Assembly: GCA_023512255.1 (NCBI GenBank)
Contig: JAILZY010000008.1
Coordinates: 7,187 to 71,186, forward strand
Source: a bacterium
Lineage (GTDB): Bacteria; SZUA-182; DTGQ01
Length of the DNA stretch: 64,000 nucleotides
Reading direction: 5' to 3'
Shown here: positions 49,871 through 58,888 of the stretch, piece after piece
How the letters are laid out: every line of letters starts with the position of its first letter
Numbering within the stretch: position 1 is the stretch's first letter
Translations under genes and position numbers: made by a program
Notes under the pieces: model-generated
Told to the model about the DNA's origin: nothing
Databases searched by the model: none
Seen by the model: only the letters and a program-made list of their open reading frames with translations

Positions 49871-51498
49871 TGCTGCCAGCCTTTTTCTTTGAGCGCACAG
49901 TAAACCTTCATCTTTAGATACCAGGGCCGGTCAGTGCGCAGGATATCGAGCAGAAGATCTTTGGCTCGCTGGCCAGGATACTTACTAACAGACTCAGCAG
50001 CCGTGTAGACGACATTGATGTTTGAATCCTCAAGGAGTGAAAGCAGGAGGGAAAAAGCCCACTCTTCTTCTGAGCTTGCCAGTTTGTCAAGTAGTTTGGC
50101 CGCCAATCTCCGCACTACCGGATTCTTGTCTCTGGCCAGGTTAGCGATATCCTCCTGGTGAGCACGGCAGCTTTGGGCATCGAGTGTGTCATTGAGCCGC
50201 TTGAGAGCGCCGATCCTATCACCCGACTCTCGTGCTCTAGCTATTTGCCACAATCCAAAACGGGACTCAGGGAGCCTAGATTTTACCTTAAAGCGGGCAT
50301 TGATCGCCAGGAACAGCGTCAGGATGATCCCCAGGGCAAGGACAGTTTCTTTCAGCCTCCCTAACTTGATCTCGGCCAGTAAAAGCGCTTGCCTGATTAA
50401 CCATATACAGCCGACAAACAGGAAAAAAGCAGCGGCCAGAGGGAGAATGAAAAATAGGCCTATCCCGCACCCTGTTCGCAGCAGCAGATAGGTATCTGCA
50501 GCTAGGCTATACTTTTCGAGATGTTTTGATGGCTCTTTTATAAATTCCTGCCAAGAGATACGGTAGATGGGATTGGCCTGGCGCATCCAGCTATTTTTCA
50601 CGGGCTGCTCTTTGCTCCAGTAAAACAGAATTTCATCCTGGGCCTGGCTGTAGCTAAGTGCGGCCTGCAAACGGCCATTTAATTCACTTGGGACCGCAAA
50701 CCAGTCCTGCGCTCTCAAGGCTGACTGTATGGCCAAGAGCCGCTCCCTGGGGAATCGTTCATGATCTATCGCTATAGCATTCTGGAGTCGGTAGCAGAGT
50801 GGTTGAACCAGGCGAGCCGGATAAAGGGTATAGCGATAGTAGAAGTCATCAATTTGGCGCCCTACCCTGCTTGGTAGCAGAATTCGGTCTCGGATGTCAA
50901 TAAAATCAAGTTGCCGAAAGGTTACCCAAAGGAGTATGGAAAAGATCACAAAGAGAAATCCATATCTGCCAACATCGGATAGCCTAATCCTAGCCTTGGC
51001 CAGCAGAGGAAAAGAGAGCGCGTAGATAGTCAGGGGAAAGAGGAGAAGAAAAATGAGGACCTTATTGTCCGTGCCTCTTCCCTGCCAGATCAAGATGGCA
51101 GACATAATAACGATAGGAAGGAGCCGTAGGTAGTGGTGCCATCTTTTTCGGTATAGAGAGAAAATCCACAGGATGAGCCCCCAGAAGAATCCGCAGCCAA
51201 GCCCGATTGACAGGGCAAAGAAAATACCACCAGCCAGATAGGTGGATTTGGCTGTCATCTCCTGATACAGAAAGCGGCCTGGGATAGCTAAATACCCAAG
51301 ACGGGCGATCGACTCTTGCTCGGTCATGAGCTGATGATTGCTGGCCGCAACTAGCACTGTCCCCAGGAGCTGCCCTCCTAGGATGCCAAGCAGGGTAGAG
51401 AGAAGGAGAAAAAGAACTACTCTGGCCGCACTCTTGGGATTTTCTTTTTCTTCCCTGCACTCAGCCTTAGTTATTTCATTGCACTTAGCCTCGTCCAT
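49867..51498 (-). CDS. Polytopic membrane protein with C-terminal HEAT-like repeats
   Basis: I do not recognise this 543-residue protein. It has about six to seven membrane segments (near 28-50, 88-112, 122-140, 147-165, 178-195, 350-372 and 388-404), an extramembrane domain between 200 and 345 containing QIDDFYYRYTLYPARLVQPLC, and a C-terminal part of about 130 residues of HEAT/armadillo-type helices (VVRRLAAKLLDKL, NVVYTAAESVSKYP). It is translationally coupled to the CPBP gene. Handling of envelope proteins is possible, but nothing in the sequence proves it. Confidence 0.7.
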   Translation of the reverse strand: MDEAKCNEITKAECREEKENPKSAARVVLFLLLSTLLGILGGQLLGTVLVAASNHQLMTEQESIARLGYLAIPGRFLYQEMTAKSTYLAGGIFFALSIGLGCGFFWGLILWIFSLYRKRWHHYLRLLPIVIMSAILIWQGRGTDNKVLIFLLLFPLTIYALSFPLLAKARIRLSDVGRYGFLFVIFSILLWVTFRQLDFIDIRDRILLPSRVGRQIDDFYYRYTLYPARLVQPLCYRLQNAIAIDHERFPRERLLAIQSALRAQDWFAVPSELNGRLQAALSYSQAQDEILFYWSKEQPVKNSWMRQANPIYRISWQEFIKEPSKHLEKYSLAADTYLLLRTGCGIGLFFILPLAAAFFLFVGCIWLIRQALLLAEIKLGRLKETVLALGIILTLFLAINARFKVKSRLPESRFGLWQIARARESGDRIGALKRLNDTLDAQSCRAHQEDIANLARDKNPVVRRLAAKLLDKLASSEEEWAFSLLLSLLEDSNINVVYTAAESVSKYPGQRAKDLLLDILRTDRPWYLKMKVYCALKEKGWQQ

Positions 51499-51596
51499 AG
51501 AGAACCTTACCTTGTTGTTGGGAGACCCTTGCTGACTAAAGATGCCAGCCCAGAGATGCCCCCTACTTCATTTTTTTGTTCATATTTCTTCGCTTA

Positions 51597-52619
51597 TCAC
51601 AGCCCATCCTTCCTCTTTAGGCCGAAATGCTCATAGGCCAAGACTGTAGCCACTCGACCTCGGGGAGTTTTCTGCAGATACCCCTCCTGGAGAAGGTATG
51701 GCTCATAGACATCCTCAATAGTGTCCTTTTCCTCATTGATTACCGCTGACAGGGTTTCAAGACCAACCGGTCCGCCGTCAAATTTTTCAATGATCGAAAG
51801 CAGGAGCAGTCGGTCCATTTTATCAAACCCAGCCTTATCTATTTCGAGCATCTCAAGGGCCTGATCAGCAATTTCCCGACTGATCCGGCCATCGGCCTTG
51901 ACCTGGGCAAAGTCTCGGACCCGCTTGAGGATCCGATTGGCAATTCGTGGGGTGCCCCGGGATCGTCTGGCGATTTCCATCGCTCCATCAGGATCGATCT
52001 GAATGTTTAAAATTCTTGCTGACCGCAGGACAATAGCCTGTAGCTCTGCCGGAGAGTAAAACTCAAGGCGGCTGATAACTCCAAAGCGATCTCGCAAGGG
52101 GGAGGTAAGCAGTCCAGCTCGGGTAGTGGCCGCCACCAAGGTAAATCGGGGAAGGTCAATCTTGATTGATCGGGCGCTCGGTCCCTGGCCAATGATAATG
52201 TCCAGTTTGAAATCTTCCATAGCTGGATAGAGAATCTCTTCCACTGCGGCCGGAAGCCGGTGAATCTCATCAATGAACAGGACATCAAGATCTTTGAGAT
52301 TGGTCAAAATCGCGGCTAGATCTCCGGGCCGCTCGATCACTGGCCCAGATGTTGTCCGCAGGTTAGTGCCCATTTCGCGGGAGATGATGTAGGCAAGTGA
52401 GGTCTTGCCCATGCCGGGTGGCCCGTAGAAAAGACAATGGTCGAGGGCTTCAGAGCGCCTTTTGGCTGCCTGAATAAAGACCTGAAGGTTTCCCTTGACC
52501 CGCTCCTGCCCTAGATATTCCTGAAAGTTTTGAGGCCGAAGGCTGAGATCAAGAGATAGGTCCTCGCCGCGCAGCTCCGCGCTGATGATTCGTTTTTCAA
52601 TCTCTTTGGTGTTTATCAT
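51597..52619 (-). CDS. ruvB: Holliday junction helicase RuvB
   Basis: This 340-residue AAA+ motor of the RuvAB branch-migration complex has Walker [14 protein letters not shown], Walker [17 protein letters not shown], sensor 1 [20 protein letters not shown] and arginine sensor [17 protein letters not shown]. The C-terminal winged helix ends [18 protein letters not shown]. It lies 23 bp downstream of ruvA. Confidence 0.97.
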   Translation of the reverse strand: MINTKEIEKRIISAELRGEDLSLDLSLRPQNFQEYLGQERVKGNLQVFIQAAKRRSEALDHCLFYGPPGMGKTSLAYIISREMGTNLRTTSGPVIERPGDLAAILTNLKDLDVLFIDEIHRLPAAVEEILYPAMEDFKLDIIIGQGPSARSIKIDLPRFTLVAATTRAGLLTSPLRDRFGVISRLEFYSPAELQAIVLRSARILNIQIDPDGAMEIARRSRGTPRIANRILKRVRDFAQVKADGRISREIADQALEMLEIDKAGFDKMDRLLLLSIIEKFDGGPVGLETLSAVINEEKDTIEDVYEPYLLQEGYLQKTPRGRVATVLAYEHFGLKRKDGL

Positions 52620-52642
52620 AAAAATTTATCCCATTTGGAGTA

Positions 52643-53305
52643 TTACCCAGCTAGTCTGTTGAGCGCCTTCTTGATTAGCTCTTCGATCGAAAGCTGCTCT
52701 CCAGCGCCAAAGATGACCTGATTGACGGCCCGCTCGGCCTGTAGCCGGCTGTATCCCAGGCTGATCAGGGCCTCGACGGCATCGCTGGCTACCCTGTCGC
52801 TATCCGATAGCCACACCTCGGGCTGCTTAGCCTCTTCCCCTTCTGTGGTCTGCTTTTGGCCTGTCGATCCAGCAGCCGTTATGGAGTTAGCATCCTCTCT
52901 TTTTGGGAATACCTTGTCTTTTAACTCCAGAATAAGCCTTCGGGCAGTCTTATCACCGATACCAGGAACAGACCGCACTCTAGCTACATCTTGGGACAGG
53001 ATGGCTAATCGCAGTTCTTCAGCAGAGATATGAGAGAGGATATTTCTGGCCAATCTAGGGCCGATCTTGCTCACCCCTAGCATCAGCTCAAAAAGCTCTT
53101 TTTCCTCAATCGAGCAGAAGCCGAATAACTGCCATGAGCTGTCACGGATCACAGTGGAAATAAACAATCTGACCTCTTTCCCCACCTCGGGCAGTTGGTA
53201 GAAGGTGGACAGGGGGATGAACACCAGGTAGCCGACGCCGTGGATATCAATGACGATCTGCTCGCTGCTTTTGGTCTTGAGCTCTCCGTGCAGATAGGCG
53301 ATCAT
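52643..53305 (-). CDS. ruvA: Holliday junction-binding RuvA
   Basis: This 220-residue tetrameric DNA-junction binder has the OB-fold start MIAYLHGELKTKSSEQIVIDIHGVGYLVFIP. Helix-hairpin-helix motifs (LMLGVSKIGPRLARNIL, SVPGIGDKTARRLILELKDK) and a C-terminal RuvB-binding domain (ALISLGYSRLQAERAV) follow. The linker before domain III is longer than usual and Glu/Gln-rich. It overlaps ruvC by 4 bp. Confidence 0.97.
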   Translation of the reverse strand: MIAYLHGELKTKSSEQIVIDIHGVGYLVFIPLSTFYQLPEVGKEVRLFISTVIRDSSWQLFGFCSIEEKELFELMLGVSKIGPRLARNILSHISAEELRLAILSQDVARVRSVPGIGDKTARRLILELKDKVFPKREDANSITAAGSTGQKQTTEGEEAKQPEVWLSDSDRVASDAVEALISLGYSRLQAERAVNQVIFGAGEQLSIEELIKKALNRLAG

Positions 53306-53856
53306 GGATCATAAGCCTTTTTTGATGGGTCTTTTGGTATCTTGCCCGCCTCGCCCTGGAGGGCAAGATTTGAAAGCAGCCGCCGCAGGCCCAATGAGTG
53401 GCAGTGACATACAGCGACGGCCAGAGCATCCGAGGCATCATTGTGAACTTTCAGCTCCTTGAGGTTGAGGAGGGTCTGAACCATCCGCCTGACCTGATCC
53501 TTGGTTGCCCTTCCATAGCCAACAATAGCTTCCTTGACCTGCAAGGCAGTGTATTCATATATGGCCACTTGGCACCTTGTGGCTACATATATAGCTACTC
53601 CTCTCGCCTCACCCAGCTTCAGAGCCAGCCGTGGGCTGGTGGCTATAAAAATATCTTCGACCGCGGCTTCAGAAGGTTGATATTTTTCAATCAGCTCTTG
53701 TAGCGAATTGCCAATTTTTTTCAAACGCTCGGCAAAATTGGTTTTCGATGAAGTAGTGATAATACCAGCCTCACAGAGAGACAACTCTTGGCTTTGGCTG
53801 TCGATTACTGCATAGCCGGTATGGGCAATACCCGGGTCAATGCCCATAATCCGCAT
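53302..53856 (-). CDS. ruvC: Holliday junction resolvase RuvC
   Basis: This 184-residue RNase H-fold endonuclease resolves recombination intermediates. Catalytic acids are visible: MGIDPGIAHTGY (Asp 6), AAVEDIFIATSPR (Glu) and HNDASDALAVAVCH (two Asp). It is the first of the ruvC-ruvA-ruvB series and lies 65 bp downstream of yebC, the usual bacterial order. Confidence 0.97.
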   Translation of the reverse strand: MRIMGIDPGIAHTGYAVIDSQSQELSLCEAGIITTSSKTNFAERLKKIGNSLQELIEKYQPSEAAVEDIFIATSPRLALKLGEARGVAIYVATRCQVAIYEYTALQVKEAIVGYGRATKDQVRRMVQTLLNLKELKVHNDASDALAVAVCHCHSLGLRRLLSNLALQGEAGKIPKDPSKKAYDP

Positions 53857-53921
53857 CTTTTGTCATTTCCTTGAAGCCCTAAGGGCTTTTTCAAGCTTCT
53901 CCCGCCTCATCTTGATGAGGC

Positions 53922-54671
53922 CTATTCGCCAAGCCGCTCCATGATCTCATTCGGGATGTCGAAGTTGGCAAAGACGTGCTGCACATCATCATGCTCTTCT
54001 AACTGTTCCATAAGCTTGATCATCTGCTCGGCTGATTTGCCTTCTAGTCTAACCGTAGTTTTAGGAATCCGACTGACTTCAGCGCTCGCGATCTCAATCC
54101 CCTGCTTTTCGATCTCCTCCCGCACCGTGTGCAGATCTTCCGGCAGGGTGATGATTTCAAACACGTCGTCATTTCGCCTCATGTCTTCGGCTCCGGCATT
54201 CAAGGCGATTTCCATCAGCTTGTCTTCATCAGCCTTGTCCGCATCGACCACGATCAGGCCCTTTTTGTCAAACATCCAAGCCACACAGCCACTTTCGCCG
54301 AGGTTGCCGTTATGCTTTGAGAAAATATGGCGCATTTCCGCTACCGTACGGTTTTTGTTATCAGTCATGGTCTCAAGTATCATCGCCACTCCGCCTGGGC
54401 CATACCCCTCGTAGGTAACTTCCTCGTAAGTTACTCCGGGGAGCTCTCCGGTGCCTTTCTTAATGGCCCGGATAACGTTCTCCTGAGGCATATTCACGGC
54501 TTTGGCATTAGCAATGGCTGCCCGCAGCCGGGGATTGCCTGCCGGATCCCCGCCTCCCATTCTCGCGGCGACGGTAATTTCCTTGATGACCGCCGTAAAT
54601 GCTTTGCCCTTTTTGGCATCAAGGGCAGCTTTTTTATGTTTGATTGAGCTCCATTTTGAATGTCCTGACAT
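53922..54671 (-). CDS. yebC: YebC/PmpR-type DNA-binding or translation-associated protein
   Basis: This is a 249-residue member of the YebC/TACO1 family: [26 protein letters not shown] at the start, [23 protein letters not shown], then [21 protein letters not shown]. Members have been linked to transcription control and to translation of proline-rich stretches. It precedes ruvCAB, a conserved arrangement. A TAAGGAGGAG site lies before the ATG. Confidence 0.96.
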   Translation of the reverse strand: MSGHSKWSSIKHKKAALDAKKGKAFTAVIKEITVAARMGGGDPAGNPRLRAAIANAKAVNMPQENVIRAIKKGTGELPGVTYEEVTYEGYGPGGVAMILETMTDNKNRTVAEMRHIFSKHNGNLGESGCVAWMFDKKGLIVVDADKADEDKLMEIALNAGAEDMRRNDDVFEIITLPEDLHTVREEIEKQGIEIASAEVSRIPKTTVRLEGKSAEQMIKLMEQLEEHDDVQHVFANFDIPNEIMERLGE

Positions 54672-54698
54672 CGATGATTTCTCCTCCTTAAGAAGTAG

Positions 54699-56795
54699 TT
54701 ATCGCTCTTCAGTTTCTTTCTCTTTTTTGGCTTCAGCGACGATCTTATCTATAAGATGAGCGGGCACTTCATCATAGTGAGAAAACTCCATGGTAAAGCT
54801 CCCGCGGCCTCCGGTCATTGAAATAAGATCTGGGGCATATTTTAGCATTTCAGCCATAGGCACTTCCGCCCGAATGATTTGATAGCGTCCTTTGGTATCG
54901 ATGCCCTGGATTCGTCCCCGCCGCGAATTAAGATCTCCCATGATATCACCCATCGACTCTTCTGGAACAACTACAGACACCTTCATGATCGGCTCAAGAA
55001 GCGTGGGCTTACATTCCATAAATCCCTTCTTGAAGCCCATCGAGGCCGCAATCTTAAAAGCCATTTCCGAAGAGTCTACGGCGTGAAAGGAGCCGTCATA
55101 GAGAGTTACCTTGACGTCCGTAACCGGATAGCCGGCCAGTATCCCCTCTTCCATAGCTCCTAAAATTCCCTTTTCCACAGCTGGAATATACTGCTTGGGG
55201 ATAACCCCTCCTACAATCTTATCGACAAATTCAAACCCTCCGCCCTTGGGGAGAGGCTCGATTTCGAGCCAGGTATCGCCGTACTGGCCTCTTCCTCCTG
55301 ACTGTCTCTTGTATTTACCCTGCACTTTAGTTGAGCCCTTGATGGTTTCCTTGTAGGGAATCTTGGGCGTTTTGAGGATGACCTCGGTCCCGAACTTTCT
55401 CTTCATTCGGTCAACGATCACCTCGACATGGATCTGGCCCATACCGGAGATAATAAATTCCTTGGTCTGAGGATCGCGCGACACCTGCAAGGTCGGATCC
55501 TCTTCCTTCAGCCGCTGGAGCGCATTGCTGACCTTGTCCTCGTCTCCCTTGGCCTTGGGCTCAATGGCAAAAGAGATAATCGGGGAGGGAAAGACAAGGG
55601 GCGGAAAGATAATCGGGTCTTGCTCAGCGCTCAAGGTATCACCAGTAGAGGTTTCCTTCAGTTTAACGAAAGCGGCAATATCTCCTGCCTTGACTCGATC
55701 GTAGTTTTGGTGACTTTTCCCCATCAGAGCAAAGATCTGGCCGACCTTTTCCTTGCATTCTCTAGTCGTGTTATAGACGATCGAGTCTGAACTTAAAGAT
55801 CCAGAAAAGACCCGAAAGAGCGTCAATTTACCTGAGTAGGGGTCTGCAATGGTTTTAAATACAAAAGCAGAAAAAGGCTCATCCTCTCTGGCCGTGCGCA
55901 CAACCTCCTCTCCAGCCTTGTTCTTCCCAACCACTGGCGGCCGGTCAGCAGGAGAGGGAAGAAAGTCAACAATCATATCCATCAGAGGCTGAACCCCGAT
56001 ATTTTTAAGCGCTGAACCACACAGAACCGGGCTGAATTTCATACTCTGAATCCCCTTGCGAAGGCCTGCTTGCAGCTCCTCACGACTTAGTTCCTCTCCC
56101 TCGAGGTATTTTTTCAAAAGGCTGTCATCTGCCTCAGCAATAGTTTCAATCATTTTTTGGCGAAACTCTTCTACCCGCTTCTCCTGATCCGCGGGGATAG
56201 CTACTTCCTGGTATTCACCGCTATCGTCCCCTTTATAAATGTACGCCTTCTGATTGAAAAGATCAATAATACCTGCAAAATTTTGCTCCGAGCCGATCGG
56301 AAGATGTAAAACCAAGGGATTCATCTCAAGGGCGCTGGGCAGGTCTTCTACCGTGCGGTAGAAGTCAGCTCGCTCACGGTCCAGCTTATTGATAAACACT
56401 AGGACAGGGATTTTCAATTCCCTGGCCTGCGACCAGAAATTTTCCGTCTGCACCTTTACTCCGGAAACAGCACTGATGACCAGGATGCCTCCGTCGATTA
56501 CCCTCAGGGCTCCTTTGGCATCGCCAATGAAGTTGATATCCCCAGGGATATCTATGATATTGATTTTATGTTTTTTCCACTCAGCGTAGGCCACGCTGGC
56601 ATTAATGGTTAATTTCCTTGAGATTTCATCAGGCTCATAGTCCAGGTTGGATGATCCATCATCGACCTTGCCTAGTCTGTTCACCATCTTGGCATCAAAG
56701 AGCATAGCCTCGGCTAGCGAGGTTTTCCCCTCACCCCCATGAGACAGCAATCCTATGTTCCTTAACTTATCAATCTGGTATTCTTTAACACTCAT
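54699..56795 (-). CDS. fusA: Elongation factor G, EF-G-2-like
   Basis: This 698-residue translational GTPase has P-loop LLSHGGEGKTSLAEAM (a GGEGK-type loop seen in the EF-G-2 paralogue group rather than the AHIDAGKTT of canonical EF-G), DIPGDINFIGD as G3 and VFINKLDRERADF as G4. The five EF-G domains continue to the C-terminus (GRYQIIRAEVPMAEMLKYAPDL). The P-loop and the lack of neighbouring rpsL/rpsG/tuf genes indicate a secondary EF-G. AAGGAG precedes the ATG. Confidence 0.93.
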   Translation of the reverse strand: MSVKEYQIDKLRNIGLLSHGGEGKTSLAEAMLFDAKMVNRLGKVDDGSSNLDYEPDEISRKLTINASVAYAEWKKHKINIIDIPGDINFIGDAKGALRVIDGGILVISAVSGVKVQTENFWSQARELKIPVLVFINKLDRERADFYRTVEDLPSALEMNPLVLHLPIGSEQNFAGIIDLFNQKAYIYKGDDSGEYQEVAIPADQEKRVEEFRQKMIETIAEADDSLLKKYLEGEELSREELQAGLRKGIQSMKFSPVLCGSALKNIGVQPLMDMIVDFLPSPADRPPVVGKNKAGEEVVRTAREDEPFSAFVFKTIADPYSGKLTLFRVFSGSLSSDSIVYNTTRECKEKVGQIFALMGKSHQNYDRVKAGDIAAFVKLKETSTGDTLSAEQDPIIFPPLVFPSPIISFAIEPKAKGDEDKVSNALQRLKEEDPTLQVSRDPQTKEFIISGMGQIHVEVIVDRMKRKFGTEVILKTPKIPYKETIKGSTKVQGKYKRQSGGRGQYGDTWLEIEPLPKGGGFEFVDKIVGGVIPKQYIPAVEKGILGAMEEGILAGYPVTDVKVTLYDGSFHAVDSSEMAFKIAASMGFKKGFMECKPTLLEPIMKVSVVVPEESMGDIMGDLNSRRGRIQGIDTKGRYQIIRAEVPMAEMLKYAPDLISMTGGRGSFTMEFSHYDEVPAHLIDKIVAEAKKEKETEER

Positions 56796-56974
56796 TGAAA
56801 AATCTCCTTAATCAAAGTGTGGATGCTCACCAACCTATGCTTTTTGGCTCATTTCCCCATAGGCCTGATTCCGCTAAGGTAACAGAAAAAAAACTTACTG
56901 TCAAGCAATGATACATTCGTTATGACAAATACATACCAGAGTTATCCTCAAGTTTTCTCACTTGCCTAATCCTT

Positions 56975-57754
56975 TTAATTCTCCTTCCGTGAGAGCTCCT
57001 GCAATCTTTTTACCTCCAAGGGCGTAAGAAGCCGCCACTGTCCTGGCTGCAACCCTTCGAGACTCAAAAAAGCAAATCGGGTACGTTTTAATTTCAACAC
57101 AGGATGGCCAAGAGCCTCAAATATTCTCCTGACCTCTCTATTTTTCCCTTCATGGAGGACGACTGACAGCCAACTATTTTTTGAGGTAGTCTTAATTAGG
57201 GAGACAGAGTCAACCCTCAGGTGTTCCTGACCAAGATGGATACCCTCTTTTTTCAGCCGGCTGACAGCCTCTTTTTCCTCAATGATTCCCTTTACCTTGA
57301 CCAGATAGCCCTTGGGAATCTCGTGGCTGGGATGAGTCAGGGCATGGGCCAATTCGCCATCATTTGTCAGGAGGATCAGCCCTTCGGTATTATAGTCCAG
57401 TCTGCCGACCGGAAAGACTCTCTGGGGCAAGGGTGGCAGGAGATTCATGATCGTAGGCCGACCTTCCTCATCATGGAGAGAGGTAATAAACCGCCGCGGT
57501 TTATAGAGTAGAATATAGACCTTGGCTATCTTCGCCGGGGGAGGAAGTCGCTTACCCTTGTAGGAGATAACATCCTTCTGAGGGTTTACTTTGGTCCCAA
57601 GCTCAGTTACCACTTTACCGTTGACCCGCACCTCACCCTCAAGAATCAGTCGCTCGCACTGCCGACGCGAGCCAAGACCAGCCTGAGCTAATACTTTCTG
57701 TAGCCTTACGGTATTGCTGATGGGAGTCATCTTTTCTGTGCCAAGGAAGGCCAT
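56975..57754 (-). CDS. rluB: 23S rRNA pseudouridine synthase RluB-type
   Basis: This 259-residue protein has an N-terminal S4 RNA-binding domain (RLQKVLAQAGLGSRRQCERLILEGEVRVNG) and an RsuA/RluB catalytic domain with the active-site Asp in FPVGRLDYNTEGLILLTNDGEL. HEGKNREVRRIFEALGHPVLKLKR is the family signature. The start may be the ATG at 57754 (AGGATAGAG upstream) or 57730. It lies 25 bp downstream of scpB, a common pairing. Confidence 0.93.
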   Translation of the reverse strand: MAFLGTEKMTPISNTVRLQKVLAQAGLGSRRQCERLILEGEVRVNGKVVTELGTKVNPQKDVISYKGKRLPPPAKIAKVYILLYKPRRFITSLHDEEGRPTIMNLLPPLPQRVFPVGRLDYNTEGLILLTNDGELAHALTHPSHEIPKGYLVKVKGIIEEKEAVSRLKKEGIHLGQEHLRVDSVSLIKTTSKNSWLSVVLHEGKNREVRRIFEALGHPVLKLKRTRFAFLSLEGLQPGQWRLLTPLEVKRLQELSRKEN

Positions 57755-57779
57755 CTCTATCCTGTGTGGGAATCTTGGC

Positions 57780-58343
57780 TCATTGCTCTTCTATAACTTG
57801 GTTGACTTCATGAAGCGGCGGCAGATCGGAAAGATCGCGCAGCCCAAAATGAGCCAGAAAATCTTCGGTGGTACAATAAAGAATAGGGCGGCCTGGGACG
57901 TTTTTCCTTCCCCCCATTTTGATCAATCGCGCTTGCAGGAGACTTCGAATTACCCCACCACTTTCAACCCCACGGATAGCTTCAATCTCAACCTTAGTGA
58001 TCGGCTGCTTGTAGGCGATGATCGACAGGGTTTCAAGAGCTGGTTTTGAGATTTTTTTGCTTCTTGAGTGCGTGAGGAGTCTTTGAACATACTCCTCGTA
58101 CTGCTTCTTGGTGCACATTTGGAACCCATTTGCAATTTCAATAACTTGAATTCCTCTCTGCTCCGCCTTATACTCCTCCATCAGCTCATACACGATGGTC
58201 CTGATCTCCCCTTCTTCCAGCTCCGGAATGACCTCTTCGATCTTTTTCACCGTCAGGGGCTTATCCTGGGTAAATAATAGGGATTCAATAATAGGTTTTG
58301 TTTTCTCTTTACTGATCATCGAATACTGCTCGATACTGCCCAA
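57780..58343 (-). CDS. scpB: Segregation and condensation protein ScpB
   Basis: This 187-residue winged-helix protein is the kleisin-associated subunit of the SMC-ScpAB condensin. ScpB features are IIESLLFTQDKPLTVKKIEEVIP, EIANGFQMCTKKQYEEYVQRLL, SKPALETLSIIAYKQPITKVEIEAIRGV and YCTTEDFLAHFGLRDLSDLP. The frame opens at a TTG (58343); the first ATG is at 58319 (MISKEKTKPI) and gives a normal-length protein. scpA, its usual upstream partner, is not adjacent. Confidence 0.93.
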   Translation of the reverse strand: MGSIEQYSMISKEKTKPIIESLLFTQDKPLTVKKIEEVIPELEEGEIRTIVYELMEEYKAEQRGIQVIEIANGFQMCTKKQYEEYVQRLLTHSRSKKISKPALETLSIIAYKQPITKVEIEAIRGVESGGVIRSLLQARLIKMGGRKNVPGRPILYCTTEDFLAHFGLRDLSDLPPLHEVNQVIEEQ

Positions 58344-58423
58344 TCTCCATAAAAAATTACAGAGTTATATTAACATAAAATACTAATTTGTTCAATAATC
58401 TCCCATTCCTGATGGATGTTTCA

Positions 58424-58576
58424 CTACCGGACACTTTTTATTGTCATGCCAGCGAAAGTGATAATCCATAGTATAATTGCAGCAACCCTCTGGATTCACG
58501 CTCACGCGAGAATGACATGAAATGCCTGCACTTAGGAAGGCATATACAAAACCGGAAGATAAAATGTGTCCGGTAG
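58424..58576. mobile_element. MITE-like element with CTACCGGACAC ends
   Basis: Inverted ends CTACCGGACACTTTT (58424-58438) and AAAATGTGTCCGGTAG (58561-58576) bound 153 bp. Inside is a second long imperfect palindrome beginning near TGTCATGCCAGCG (about 58451) and ending near CGCGAGAATGACA (about 58519). This nested palindrome lies in the 545-bp gap between scpB and purD. A small hairpin AAGATAG/CTATCTT at about 58579-58598 follows. No gene is credible in the gap. Confidence 0.6.
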
Positions 58577-58888
58577 CAAGATAGATGTTTGCTATCTTTT
58601 GGGTGAGACTTCTCCATGCCGCTTTCTTCCTCATCCCCTTGATGAGGGAGGCTTTAGCGGAGGGTGAATAAAAGCCTCCCCCTTCCCATCGCCCCCTCCT
58701 TAAGAGGTGGGGAAGTGTAGGGACATCTGTGCATCCCTAAAATGGGAAAGGATTTAAGGAAATGGGAAAATAGAATTTTTGTCAGCCTCATGAGCAAAAG
58801 GGCTTAAATTATCAATAGCTTGATCAATAGATTGCGATTGCCGCGCAGAACCGGTTAGTCTCATAAGCAAGAAGTTAAAACTCTCTTT

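Noticed and set aside
58392-58634. 80-residue minus-strand frame between scpB and purD
   Set aside because: It runs through the palindromic element and has no start signal or recognisable sequence.
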